Positions 1 through 7,344 are shown, numbered from the stretch's first letter. The stretch is 12,574 nt of DNA from DASQUK01 sp035641315 (GCA_035641315.1 DASQUK010000051.1:1-12574); one strand, 5' to 3'. Notes: a model not told the origin generated them from the sequence alone. Numbers and translations are program-made.

Positions 1-177
1 CGCCCCCGTGCCGTTGAAGATCTCGACCGCCTTGTTGAACCCCGATCCCTCGACGTACTCCGAGAAGAACAGGTCGACGGGCGTGGCCGCGCCGGCCGGC
101 TGGCCGAGTCCGACCGCCGCAACCGGCGCGGCCAGAAGGGCAGTGAGGGCGGCGGCGACAGTGCGGCGCAGGCGCAT
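1..177 (-). CDS. Secreted lamin-tail-domain protein, N-terminal fragment
   Basis: Only the first 59 residues are inside the window; the gene runs off the left edge. The start is MRLRRTVAAALTALLAAPVA, a basic n-region followed by an Ala/Leu-rich hydrophobic core. A plausible signal peptidase site lies near residues 28-31 (AGAAT), so the product is probably exported. The mature part opens with FFSEYVEGSGFNKAVEIFNG (residues 37-56). This is the classic opening strand of lamin tail domains (LTD) as found in ExeM/NucH-type extracellular nucleases and other secreted multidomain proteins. The ATG is at 177-175, with a strong Shine-Dalgarno GGAGG (187-183) five bases upstream. The domain identity is well supported. 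Whether the full protein is a nuclease, a phosphatase or only a surface protein cannot be seen. Confidence 0.8.
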   Translation of the reverse strand, partial: MRLRRTVAAALTALLAAPVAAVGLGQPAGAATPVDLFFSEYVEGSGFNKAVEIFNGTGA

Positions 178-182
178 GGATG

Positions 183-214
183 CCTCCAGCGAGATCTGGT
201 CTGCCCGGACCCTA
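183..214 (-). promoter_or_regulatory. Ribosome binding site and possible -10 box of the LTD gene
   Basis: On the minus strand GGAGG (187-183) lies 5 nt before the ATG and fixes the start. Further upstream TAGGGT (214-209) fits the TANNNT -10 consensus and would give a short leader of about 25 nt. I see no convincing -35. The SD is solid; the -10 is a guess. Confidence 0.35.
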
Positions 215-278
215 TGGGCCCGGCGTGTCCGGAGGGTGACCGTAGATCAGCCGGCCGGTGAACGCCCGGGGTCCAATC

Positions 279-340
279 CCCGAGGCAATAGCCGCCACCA
301 GCTGCCTCGAAAGCGGTGTATCGGCGGCTATTGCCTCGGG
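279..340 (-). terminator. Perfect 18-bp inverted repeat closing the carboxylase operon
   Basis: CCCGAGGCAATAGCCGCC (279-296) and GGCGGCTATTGCCTCGGG (323-340) are exact reverse complements, separated by 26 nt. The stop codon of the CoA-transferase (330-328) lies inside one arm. As RNA from the minus strand this is a very stable hairpin at the operon end, consistent with a terminator. No T-run follows it, so a U-less terminator, an RNA-end stabiliser or a palindromic repeat element are all possible. The loop holds a third copy of the arm core (TGCCTCG, 303-309), which could pair instead with 281-287. A short hairpin CGGGG-TCCAAT-CCCCG (267-282) overlaps the left arm. Confidence 0.6.
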
Positions 341-1464
341 TCCTCGGTTGGTGCCGGTCTGCCGGTCCAGCGGGGTGGGTCGTCGGCCCCCATGGCGCGG
401 CCGGCCCAGCGGACCTCGCCGGGTGTGCGCGACAACCGTGCCACCACCCCCGGCATGGGCACGCCGTCGGCCTCGACGATGCTGCCCCGGGCCACCACCT
501 GCGGATCGGCGAACACCCCGGCCATGTCGTACACGGGCGCCGCCGCGGCGTGCGCCTCGTCGAAGGCGGCCACCACCTCGTCGACCGTGCGTTTGGCGCA
601 GAACTGGGCCATGCGGGCGTCGATCTCGTCCCTGGCGGCGATCCGGCCGGCGAACGAGGCCAGGTCGCCCCGGTCGCCCAGGCCGATGAGCTCCATGACC
701 CGCCGCCCCACCGATTCGGCCGACGCCGACACCGCCACCCACCGGCCGTCCCGGCAGCGCCAGGCGCCCCGCGGCACGGAGTACGGCAGGCTCGAACCCT
801 GCCGTGGCTGCAGGAACCCCGTCATGCCGTAGGCCGACGGCAGCGGGCCCATGCACTGGAGCAGCGACTCCAGCAGCGTCACATCCACCACCTGCCCGAT
901 CCCGGAGTGCAGCGCCACCATCGTGGCGAAGGCCGCGGCCATCGCCGTCACCTCGTCGGTGAGGGCGATGGGCGGGAGCAGCGGTCCACCCTCGGCCTCG
1001 CCGTTGATGGCGGCGAAGCCCGACATCGCCTCGGCCAGCGTGGCGAACCCCGGCCGCTGGGCGTAGGGCCCGTCCTGGCCGAAGGCCGTCACCCGGCACA
1101 CGACCAGCCGAGGATTGCGGTCGAGCAAGACCTCGGGCGCGAGCTCCAGCCGCTCGAGCACGCCGGGACGGAAGTTCTCGATCAGCACGTGGGCCTCGTC
1201 GACCAGCCGCAGGAGCGCCTGCCGTCCGTCCGGCGACTTGAGGTCGAGCGTGGCGCAGCGCTTGTTGCGGCCGACGACCTTCCAGTACAGGGACGTGCCG
1301 TCGCGGGGGTCGGGCAGGCCCATCGTGCGGGTCGAGTCGCCCACGCCGGGCCGCTCGATCTTCAGCACATCGGCCCCGAAGTCGGCCAGGTAGCGGGCGG
1401 CGCCCGGTCCGGCGATCACGGTCGCCAGCTCGAGCACGCGGATGTCGGCGAGCGGCCCGGGCAC
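328..1464 (-). CDS. Family III CoA-transferase (CaiB/BaiF type)
   Basis: 378 residues, a normal length for this family, whose members move CoA between acyl-CoA and free-acid partners. Family landmarks are: ADIRVLELATVIAGPGAARY (6-25), FGADVLKIERPG (29-40), NKRCATLDLKSPDG (67-80), LIENFRPGVLERLEL (94-108), FGQDGPYAQRPG (128-139) and GQVVDVTLLESLL (190-202). The racemase branch carries a His after the PG/AG of the fifth motif; here it is Phe140, so an alpha-methylacyl-CoA racemase is unlikely. The catalytic Asp of characterised transferases falls in the last motif, apparently at Glu199 here. The GTG start at 1464-1462 is the only reasonable start in this frame: it lies 8 nt after the phosphoesterase stop, with GGAG 12 nt upstream. 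It is the last gene of the carboxylase operon, so its substrate is probably a carboxylated or branched acyl-CoA; that is inference only. Confidence 0.9.
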   Translation of the reverse strand: MPGPLADIRVLELATVIAGPGAARYLADFGADVLKIERPGVGDSTRTMGLPDPRDGTSLYWKVVGRNKRCATLDLKSPDGRQALLRLVDEAHVLIENFRPGVLERLELAPEVLLDRNPRLVVCRVTAFGQDGPYAQRPGFATLAEAMSGFAAINGEAEGGPLLPPIALTDEVTAMAAAFATMVALHSGIGQVVDVTLLESLLQCMGPLPSAYGMTGFLQPRQGSSLPYSVPRGAWRCRDGRWVAVSASAESVGRRVMELIGLGDRGDLASFAGRIAARDEIDARMAQFCAKRTVDEVVAAFDEAHAAAAPVYDMAGVFADPQVVARGSIVEADGVPMPGVVARLSRTPGEVRWAGRAMGADDPPRWTGRPAPTEDPRQ

Positions 1465-1472
1465 GGCTCGGC

Positions 1473-2480
1473 TCAGCTCCGTGTCGTGGCGATCGGGAAG
1501 CAGCGGTCCTCGAGCGCCCCGAAGGCGTACAGCTCGTAGAGGCCGGCGTAGAGGTCGCGGGTCTTCTCGCTCCAGGCGAGCGCCTCGGGCGCCGAGATCC
1601 GCCGGAAGACCTGCAGGATGCCGCCCTCGTACACCCGGTACTCGGCCCAGGCGCCGGGGAAGTCCTTGACGCACGCCACCTCGACCCAGGGCACGTCGCC
1701 CGTGGCCGAGAACCGCCGCACCCGGTTGCGATGGGTATGGCCGGCGAAATACCCGACGATCCGGGGCCGGCGGGCGACGACGTCCACCAGCTTCTCGGAG
1801 TCGTCGGGATTGATGCCGAAGTAGCCCTCGGGCCGCTGTGGGGAGTCGGGGTTCCAGGCGTGATGGTGGCCGAACAGCAGCACCGGCCGGTCGGCCTCGG
1901 CGGCGAGCTGGTCGAGCCATGCCAGGGTCTCGTCCGACACGCCGCCCGACGCTTTGGCGGGGATGGCCGTGTCGATCACCGCCAGGATCACCCCCGGGAG
2001 CGTGACCGAGACGGGGGCGTGGGAGGCGAAGTCCTCGCCGTGGTAGGCGTCGTGGTTGCCCCGGACGTGGACGAGCCGCTCGCCGAACGCCGGTCCGTAC
2101 GCGTTGAGGAACGCCTGGTACTCGGCCCGCGTGCCCATCGACGTGAGGTCGCCCTTGACGACCACCACGTCGGGGTCGATCGCCTTGATGTCGGCGATGG
2201 CGCAGCGGTTCATCAGCTCTGGGTAGGGCTCGTCGCCGGGCGCGGTGGTGTAGATGGGGTAGTCGTCGATGCCGTTGAGGATCCCGCACTCGGTCTCGCC
2301 GAAGTGCACGTCGTTGACGGTGCACACCGTGGCCAGCCGCTCGCCCGGCGGCCGGGGCAGCGTGCGGAACGCGTGCCCGTCCAGCTCGTAGGCGGTGTCG
2401 GGCTGCAGGTCCGGGTGGCGGTGGACGGTCGTGCCGTCGTGCAGCACGGCTTCGTCGTCGGCGACGGTCGTCAGGTCCAT
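1473..2480 (-). CDS. Calcineurin-like metallophosphoesterase
   Basis: 335 residues with the complete dinuclear-metal signature in order: NDVH (56-59), GDLT (110-113), GNHD (141-144), GHHH (204-207) and GHTH (247-250). These are the metal-binding Asp/His/Asn positions of the CpdA/Icc-like class, which hydrolyse phosphodiesters or monoesters. The substrate cannot be told from sequence. There is no signal peptide or membrane segment, so it is probably cytoplasmic. The first 50 residues are a family-specific extension before the first metal ligand. I chose the ATG at 2480-2478, not the further upstream ATG at 2543: it overlaps the end of the epsilon-subunit gene by 10 nt, and the longer form would overlap it by about 73 nt. 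Its place inside an acyl-CoA carboxylase operon is unusual; a role in CoA or nucleotide turnover would be speculation. Confidence 0.9.
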   Translation of the reverse strand: MDLTTVADDEAVLHDGTTVHRHPDLQPDTAYELDGHAFRTLPRPPGERLATVCTVNDVHFGETECGILNGIDDYPIYTTAPGDEPYPELMNRCAIADIKAIDPDVVVVKGDLTSMGTRAEYQAFLNAYGPAFGERLVHVRGNHDAYHGEDFASHAPVSVTLPGVILAVIDTAIPAKASGGVSDETLAWLDQLAAEADRPVLLFGHHHAWNPDSPQRPEGYFGINPDDSEKLVDVVARRPRIVGYFAGHTHRNRVRRFSATGDVPWVEVACVKDFPGAWAEYRVYEGGILQVFRRISAPEALAWSEKTRDLYAGLYELYAFGALEDRCFPIATTRS

Positions 2481-2691
2481 GGCGGGCCGTTGTTGCCGCC
2501 CACCCACGGACGTCCACGCCGGAGCGGCACCGGCTTGGTCCACCAGCGGCCCGAGAAGCGCCAGCGCGGCGGCTCGGCGGCCGGGGCGGTGATGGGCCGG
2601 GGCCAGGTCACCTCGATGGCGGCGACGATGGCGGCCACCTCCTCGTCGGTGGGCTCACCGCCTCGACTGACGGCCACGATGGGTTCCGGCA

Positions 2692-2692
<1 letters not shown>
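2471..2692 (-). CDS. Acyl-CoA carboxylase epsilon subunit
   Basis: 73 residues. The N-terminal part IVAVSRGGEPTDEEVAAIVA (5-24) matches the beta strand plus helix of the actinobacterial acyl-CoA carboxylase epsilon family. After a Pro/Ala-rich linker it ends with WRFSGRWWTKPVPLRRGRPW (44-63), the Trp/Arg-rich tail seen in that family. Known epsilon subunits (about 65-90 residues, low conservation) bind the beta hexamer and stimulate holoenzyme activity. The ATG (2692-2690) shares one base with the beta-subunit stop (TGATG), strongly suggesting translational coupling. The 3' end overlaps the phosphoesterase start by 10 nt. The family assignment rests on both the short motif and the position right after the beta subunit. 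Confidence 0.85.
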
Positions 2693-4245
<1,553 letters not shown>

Positions 4246-4252
4246 CGCGCCA

Positions 4253-4258
4253 ACGCTA
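4253..4258 (-). promoter_or_regulatory. Putative -10 box for leaderless accD operon transcript
   Basis: TAGCGT on the minus strand fits TANNNT and ends 7 nt before the ATG at 4245, which would place the transcription start at or next to the start codon. No clear -35 is visible about 17-18 nt upstream. Inferred from spacing and matched by the ligC promoter geometry. Confidence 0.45.
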
Positions 4259-4315
4259 CTGGGGGTGCCGGGACGCCCGAAATTGGCCGATCGGCGCTTC
4301 TTGGCGCCGGAATGG

Positions 4316-4432
4316 TTCCCTGGCAACCAGCCCGAGGCGATCGCCAGCGATGTGAGCCACGGCTGCATCCGGATGCGCGACGAGGCGATCTTGGAGTTCG
4401 TGCCCGTGCTGCCGCTCGGCACGCACAGTCGC
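4316..4432 (+). pseudogene. Remnant of an L,D-transpeptidase (YkuD) C-terminus
   Basis: The plus-strand frame through 4316-4432 reads FPGNQPEAIASDVSHGCIRM followed by RDEAILEFVPVLPLGTHSR. The block SHGCIRM (4355-4375), preceded by a GNQP-type segment and followed by an acidic helix and LPLGT, is the active-site region and last strand of L,D-transpeptidases, which make 3-3 crosslinks in peptidoglycan. In intact enzymes the preceding segment reads like HGTNxPxxIGxxV; here it is degraded (FPGN, IAS). Nothing upstream in this frame resembles the rest of a YkuD domain: it runs into the antisense of accD. No start or RBS is visible. I read it as the decayed 3' end of a lost gene. A chance match is possible but unlikely given about 25 collinear positions. 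Confidence 0.65.
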
Positions 4433-4481
4433 CGGCGGCGCAGTGGCACCGGCGGGGTCGATGCGGCTGGGCCACTCACCT

Positions 4482-4519
4482 ACCCTCCGGCCCGACCCCC
4501 ACCCTCCAGCCCGACCCCG
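4482..4519. repeat. Two tandem 19-bp units
   Basis: ACCCTCCGGCCCGACCCCC (4482-4500) is followed directly by ACCCTCCAGCCCGACCCCG (4501-4519); they differ at 2 of 19 positions. The second unit is also the start of the longer repeat shared with the ligC 3' end. Function unknown. Confidence 0.7.
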
Positions 4520-4590
4520 ACCACCACCCCTAGCGGCGTCGGCCTACTGCCGACTCGCAGCCGCTAATGGCGTCGGTCTGCGACCGACCC
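4501..4590 (+). repeat. Hairpin-bearing repeat element, upstream copy plus a second hairpin
   Basis: The copy from 4501 to 4557 has a C-rich half (CTCCAGCCCGACCCC at 4504-4518) and then a hairpin, GTCGGC (4538-4543), loop, GCCGAC (4549-4554), ending CTCGC. A second hairpin follows: GTCGGTC (4572-4578), TGC, GACCGAC (4582-4588), preceded by AATGGC as in the downstream copy at 5675-5734. Between copies the stem changes on both sides together (GTCGGC/GCCGAC against GTCGGTC/GACCGAC), which suggests that the paired structure, or the palindrome, is what is kept. The second hairpin ends 3 nt before the ligC -10 box, so it could also act as an operator. Confidence 0.65.
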
Positions 4591-4591
4591 G

Positions 4592-4597
4592 TACCTT
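4592..4597 (+). promoter_or_regulatory. Putative -10 box for leaderless ligC transcript
   Basis: TACCTT fits TANNNT and ends exactly 7 nt before the ATG at 4605. This is the same spacing as at the divergent accD promoter and supports that start over upstream in-frame ATGs. No -35 is recognisable; the palindrome at 4572-4588 occupies that position. Confidence 0.5.
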
Positions 4598-4604
4598 TCT
4601 CAGC

Positions 4605-5708
4605 ATGCGCCTGCCCGTAATGCCGCCCGTGAAGCCCATGCTGGCCAAGGCCGTGTACGAGCTGCCCCGCGACCCCAGGTTGCTGTACGAGCCGAAGTGG
4701 GACGGGTTCCGCTGCATCGCGTTCCGCGACGGCGACGAGGTCGAGCTGGGCAGCCGCAACGACCGGCCGCTGACCCGCTACTTCCCCGAGATGCTGCCGC
4801 CCCTGCGCACCGAGCTGCCCGAGCGCTGCGTGGTCGACGGCGAGCTGGTGGTGGTGACCGGCACCGGGCTCGATTTCGACGGTCTGCAGCTCCGGCTCCA
4901 CCCGGCGGCGTCCCGCGTGAACAAGCTGGCGGAGGAGACGCCGGCCTCGTTCGTCGCCTTCGACCTGCTCGCCCTCGGCGACCGTGACCTCACCGGCGAG
5001 CCGTTCTCGGAGCGGCGGCGCCTGCTCGAGAGCGCCCTCACCGCCGACGGTTCCCACGAGCGCGTCTATCTGACTCCCGTCACCGACGACCCCGACCAGG
5101 CCGAGGACTGGTTCCGCCGCTTCGAGGGCGCCGGGTTCGACGGCGTCATGGCCAAGCCGGCCGACGCGCCGTACCGCCAGGACAAGCGCGACATGTTCAA
5201 GGTGAAGCACCAGCGCACCGCCGACTGCGTGGTGGCCGGGTTCCGTTGGCACAAGGACGGGGAGGGCGTCGGGTCGCTGCTGCTGGGCCTCTACGACGAC
5301 GACGGGACGCTGCACCACGTCGGCGTGGCGTCGTCGTTCGCCGCCGGGTTGCGCGGCCAGCTGGTCGGAGAGCTGGAACCCCTCCGGGACAACGCCCTCG
5401 AGTCCCACCCCTGGCGCGAGTGGGCGCTGGCCGAGGCCCACGAGGCCGGGCAGCGGATGCCGGGTGCCCCCAACCGCTGGAACGCCGCCAAGGACATGTC
5501 GTGGGAGCCGCTGCGCATCGAGCGGGTGGTCGAGGTGCGCTACGAGCACCTGCAGGCCGGGCGCTTCCGCCACAACGCCCGCTTCGTGCGCTGGCGCCCC
5601 GACAAGACGCCGGTCGAATGCTCCTACGACCAGCTCGAGGCGGTCGCGCCCGCCGAGCTGGCCAGCATCTTCGGCACTCCAGCCCGACCCCCACCCGCCA
5701 CCCCGTGA
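4605..5708 (+). CDS. ligC: ATP-dependent DNA ligase, LigC type
   Basis: 367 residues. It seals nicks in DNA with ATP; LigC is the small accessory ligase of mycobacteria, linked there to base excision repair. Motifs in order: MLAKAV near the N-terminus (12-17), nucleotidyl-transfer motif I EPKWDGFR (29-36) with catalytic Lys31, the arginine motif SRNDRPLTRYFPE, VDGELVV (motif III region), FVAFDLLAL, DGVMAKP (motif IV) and FKVKHQRTADCVV (motif V). An OB-fold domain follows, ending in FRHNARFVRWRPDKTP and ECSYDQLE. The sequence resembles M. tuberculosis LigC (as I remember it) along its length, starting from the MxLPVMPPV N-terminus. No Ku, primase or polymerase partner is adjacent. The last ten residues (TPARPPPATP) are encoded by a repeat element and are probably not part of the fold. 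Confidence 0.95.
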   Translation: MRLPVMPPVKPMLAKAVYELPRDPRLLYEPKWDGFRCIAFRDGDEVELGSRNDRPLTRYFPEMLPPLRTELPERCVVDGELVVVTGTGLDFDGLQLRLHPAASRVNKLAEETPASFVAFDLLALGDRDLTGEPFSERRRLLESALTADGSHERVYLTPVTDDPDQAEDWFRRFEGAGFDGVMAKPADAPYRQDKRDMFKVKHQRTADCVVAGFRWHKDGEGVGSLLLGLYDDDGTLHHVGVASSFAAGLRGQLVGELEPLRDNALESHPWREWALAEAHEAGQRMPGAPNRWNAAKDMSWEPLRIERVVEVRYEHLQAGRFRHNARFVRWRPDKTPVECSYDQLEAVAPAELASIFGTPARPPPATP

Positions 5709-5734
5709 TGGCGTCGGTCTGACGACCGACTCGC
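5675..5734 (+). repeat. Second copy of the hairpin repeat, overlapping the ligC 3' end
   Basis: CTCCAGCCCGACCCC at 5677-5691, a C-rich stretch, the ligC stop (5706-5708), then ATGGC and the hairpin GTCGGTC (5713-5719), TGAC, GACCGAC (5724-5730), ending in CTCGC. It aligns with 4501-4557 over nearly 60 bp, and its ATGGC-hairpin half aligns with 4567-4590. The hairpin is 4 nt after the stop codon and could slow or end transcription, but no T-run follows. Confidence 0.7.
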
Positions 5735-5777
5735 CTCGACCGCCCGTAGGTCGCCCCCAACGCCGCTGAACCGGCAG

Positions 5778-5807
5778 CTTGACCCGCTGGTCAAGAAGTG
5801 CTGCGCT
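5778..5807 (+). promoter_or_regulatory. Palindromic operator over the putative -35 of the acyl-CoA dehydrogenase gene
   Basis: CTTGACC (5778-5784), CGCT, GGTCAAG (5789-5795) is a perfect 7+7 palindrome. Its left arm contains TTGACC (5779-5784), a good -35. Exactly 17 nt later comes TGCGCT (5802-5807), a weak -10, and 7 nt after that the ATG at 5815. The size and position suit a TetR-type repressor site of the sort that often controls fatty-acyl genes in Actinomycetota. The regulator gene is not in the window. The palindrome is seen directly; the role is inferred. Confidence 0.5.
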
Positions 5808-5814
5808 GGAGCGC

Positions 5815-7146
5815 ATGACCGACACAGTCGAACGCACGGCGGCGGACTCGGCAACGAACACCGACGTCGTGGCCGAGGTCAAGGACTGGCTGGCCGACAG
5901 CTGGGATCCGGACCTCAGCGTCGCCGAGTGGTGGGAGCGCCTCGGCACCTCGGGCTGGGCCGTGCCCACGTGGCCCAGCGACTGGTTCGGCAAGGACCTC
6001 AGCCGCGACGAGGGCAACCGCGTTCAGCAGGCCGTCGCCGACTTCGGCGCTCTCCCCGCGCCCGGCGGCCTGGGCCTCATGCTGGCGGGCCCCACGATCC
6101 TGGTCCACGGCACCGAGGAGCAGAAGCGCCGCTACCTGCGCGACATCGTGACCGGGCAGAAGGGCTGGTGCCAGCTCTTCAGCGAGCCCGGCGCGGGATC
6201 CGACCTGGCCGGCCTCCAGAGCCGCGCCGAGCGGGACGGCGACGAGTGGGTGGTCACCGGGCAGAAGGTATGGACGTCGGGCGGCCACGTCGCCGACCTC
6301 GGCATGCTCATCGCCCGTACCGATCCCGACCAGCCCAAGCACGCCGGCATCACCTACTTCGCCATCGACATGCACCAGCCCGGCGTCGATGTCCGCCCGC
6401 TGCGGGAGATGACCGGCCGGTCGCTGTTCAACGAGGTGTTCCTCAGCGAGGCCCGCGTACCCGATGAGGCCATCATCGGTGGCCTCAACGGCGGGTGGAG
6501 GGTGGCCAACACCACGCTCATGTTCGAGCGCACGAGTCTCGGCGCCGGTGGCGGATCGGCCGGTGCGTCGCTGGCCACGGCGGGCACGGTGGCGGGCGAC
6601 CTCGACCGGCGGGCCGGCGACTTCGTGGTCACCGGGGGACGCCGGGGCGGGGGCGGCGGCACGCTGTTCGGCGTCTCCTCCAAGGCGCTCACCCAGCTCG
6701 CCCGGGCCAACGGCAAGGCGTCCGACCCCAACATTCGCCAGAAGCTCGTGCGGCTCCACACCCTCGGCGAGCTGGCCCGCTTCAACAACCTGCGGTTGAA
6801 GGCGGCCAAGGCGACCGGCGGCGACATCCCCGGCCTGCCCAACATCGCCAAGCTCACGATGAGCAACATCGTGCGGCTGTCCCGGGACCTCGGCCTCGAG
6901 ATCGCCGGCCCCTACGGCATGCTCCACGGCTACGACCCCGGCGCGCGCAAGGCGCTCGACGAGGCGACTGGCCTGTCGTTCCTCGGCGGCATCACCGAGA
7001 TGGCGTTGTTCGCCCAGGCCCCGCCCATCTACGGCGGCACCGACCAGGTCCAGCGCAACATCATCGGCGAACGGGTCCTCGGGCTGCCCAAGGAGCCGGG
7101 CTTCGACAAGAACACGCCGTTCAAGGAGCTGCCCAAGAACGGTTGA
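5815..7146 (+). CDS. Acyl-CoA dehydrogenase family protein (FadE-like)
   Basis: 443 residues. FAD-dependent oxidation of an acyl-CoA to the 2-enoyl-CoA, cytoplasmic. The FAD/substrate motif LFSEPGAGSDLAGL is at 121-134, GQKVWTSGGH at 149-158, and the C-terminal block PPIYGGTDQVQRNIIGERVL at 403-422. Where medium-chain enzymes carry the catalytic Glu (IYEGT), this protein has Gly407. Glu238 in TLMFERTSLG lies where isovaleryl- and long-chain enzymes place their base, so activity is plausible. A glycine-rich stretch between about 243 and 284 (GAGGGSAGA, then RRGGGGG) is an unusual loop. The ATG at 5815 has GGAG only 3 nt upstream and may be leaderless. The in-frame ATG at 5779 is rejected because it lies inside the palindrome. 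The substrate is unknown; the adjacent carboxylase and CoA-transferase are compatible with branched-chain or steroid-type acyl-CoA. Confidence 0.92.
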   Translation: MTDTVERTAADSATNTDVVAEVKDWLADSWDPDLSVAEWWERLGTSGWAVPTWPSDWFGKDLSRDEGNRVQQAVADFGALPAPGGLGLMLAGPTILVHGTEEQKRRYLRDIVTGQKGWCQLFSEPGAGSDLAGLQSRAERDGDEWVVTGQKVWTSGGHVADLGMLIARTDPDQPKHAGITYFAIDMHQPGVDVRPLREMTGRSLFNEVFLSEARVPDEAIIGGLNGGWRVANTTLMFERTSLGAGGGSAGASLATAGTVAGDLDRRAGDFVVTGGRRGGGGGTLFGVSSKALTQLARANGKASDPNIRQKLVRLHTLGELARFNNLRLKAAKATGGDIPGLPNIAKLTMSNIVRLSRDLGLEIAGPYGMLHGYDPGARKALDEATGLSFLGGITEMALFAQAPPIYGGTDQVQRNIIGERVLGLPKEPGFDKNTPFKELPKNG

Positions 7147-7149
7147 GCT

Positions 7150-7178
7150 TCGGTTCGCAACCGGAGGTTGCGAACCGA
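7150..7178 (+). terminator. Strong hairpin after the acyl-CoA dehydrogenase gene
   Basis: TCGGTTCGCAACC (7150-7162), loop GGA, GGTTGCGAACCGA (7166-7178): a perfect 13-bp stem beginning 3 nt after the stop codon, followed by GTCTTTGG. The T-run is short. A terminator is the simplest reading. Confidence 0.65.
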
Positions 7179-7185
7179 GTCTTTG

Positions 7186-7276
7186 GCCGCCGCCTGGCGG
7201 CGGCGTCGATTGCCTGTCGCTCGACCGGCAAAGCACGGATCGAGCGACGTTGGGGGCTCCGGCAGGAGCCTCTCCC
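7186..7276. repeat. Three further consecutive inverted repeats
   Basis: After the terminator come GCCGCCGC-CTG-GCGGCGGC (7186-7204), then GTCGCTCGA (7216-7224) with its complement TCGAGCGAC (7240-7248) around a 15-nt loop, then GGCTCC-GGCA-GGAGCC (7255-7270), which sits within a longer G-run/C-run pairing from 7252 to 7276. With 7150-7178 this makes four hairpins in about 125 bp, without coding sequence. It may be a structured RNA, a stacked terminator or a hairpin repeat cluster. Confidence 0.5.
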
Positions 7277-7317
7277 CCCGAGCCCCCCGCCCCTGGCGCG
7301 CACGCCATCCCCCGAGC

Positions 7318-7344
7318 CGTCACACATCGGGCTGTCATCTCGTC
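7318..7344 (+). promoter_or_regulatory. Putative ECF41-type promoter of the oxidoreductase-sigma unit
   Basis: CGTCACA (7318-7324), 16 nt, CGTC (7341-7344). The promoter described for ECF41 sigma factors is, as I recall it, TGTCACA and CGTC with about 16 nt between; this site differs at one base. It lies 45 bp upstream of the oxidoreductase ATG, with a good SD between them (GAGGAG, 7377-7382), and the second gene of the transcript encodes an ECF41-like sigma factor. That would be direct autoregulation. Confidence 0.6.

Larger units (their letters stand above)
4246..4604. other. 359-bp divergent intergenic region between accD and ligC
   Basis: This gap separates two divergently transcribed genes. 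In order it holds the accD -10 box, a short stretch without recognisable content, a decayed L,D-transpeptidase C-terminus on the plus strand, a GC-rich spacer, two tandem 19-bp units, a hairpin repeat shared with the ligC 3' end, and the ligC -10 box. I see no intact gene in it. Confidence 0.8.

Noticed and set aside
267..282. CGGGG-TCCAAT-CCCCG resembling a tRNA T-arm
   Set aside because: The loop has 6 nt and no matching acceptor, D or anticodon arms can be found upstream.
328..1464. Alpha-methylacyl-CoA racemase as an alternative name for the CoA-transferase
   Set aside because: The His of the racemase active site is replaced by Phe140 and the usual Asp by Glu199.
1465..2517. Upstream extension of the CoA-transferase frame
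   Set aside because: It is a shadow of the phosphoesterase gene in another frame, Arg-rich and without motifs; the CoA-transferase fold begins right after the GTG at 1464.
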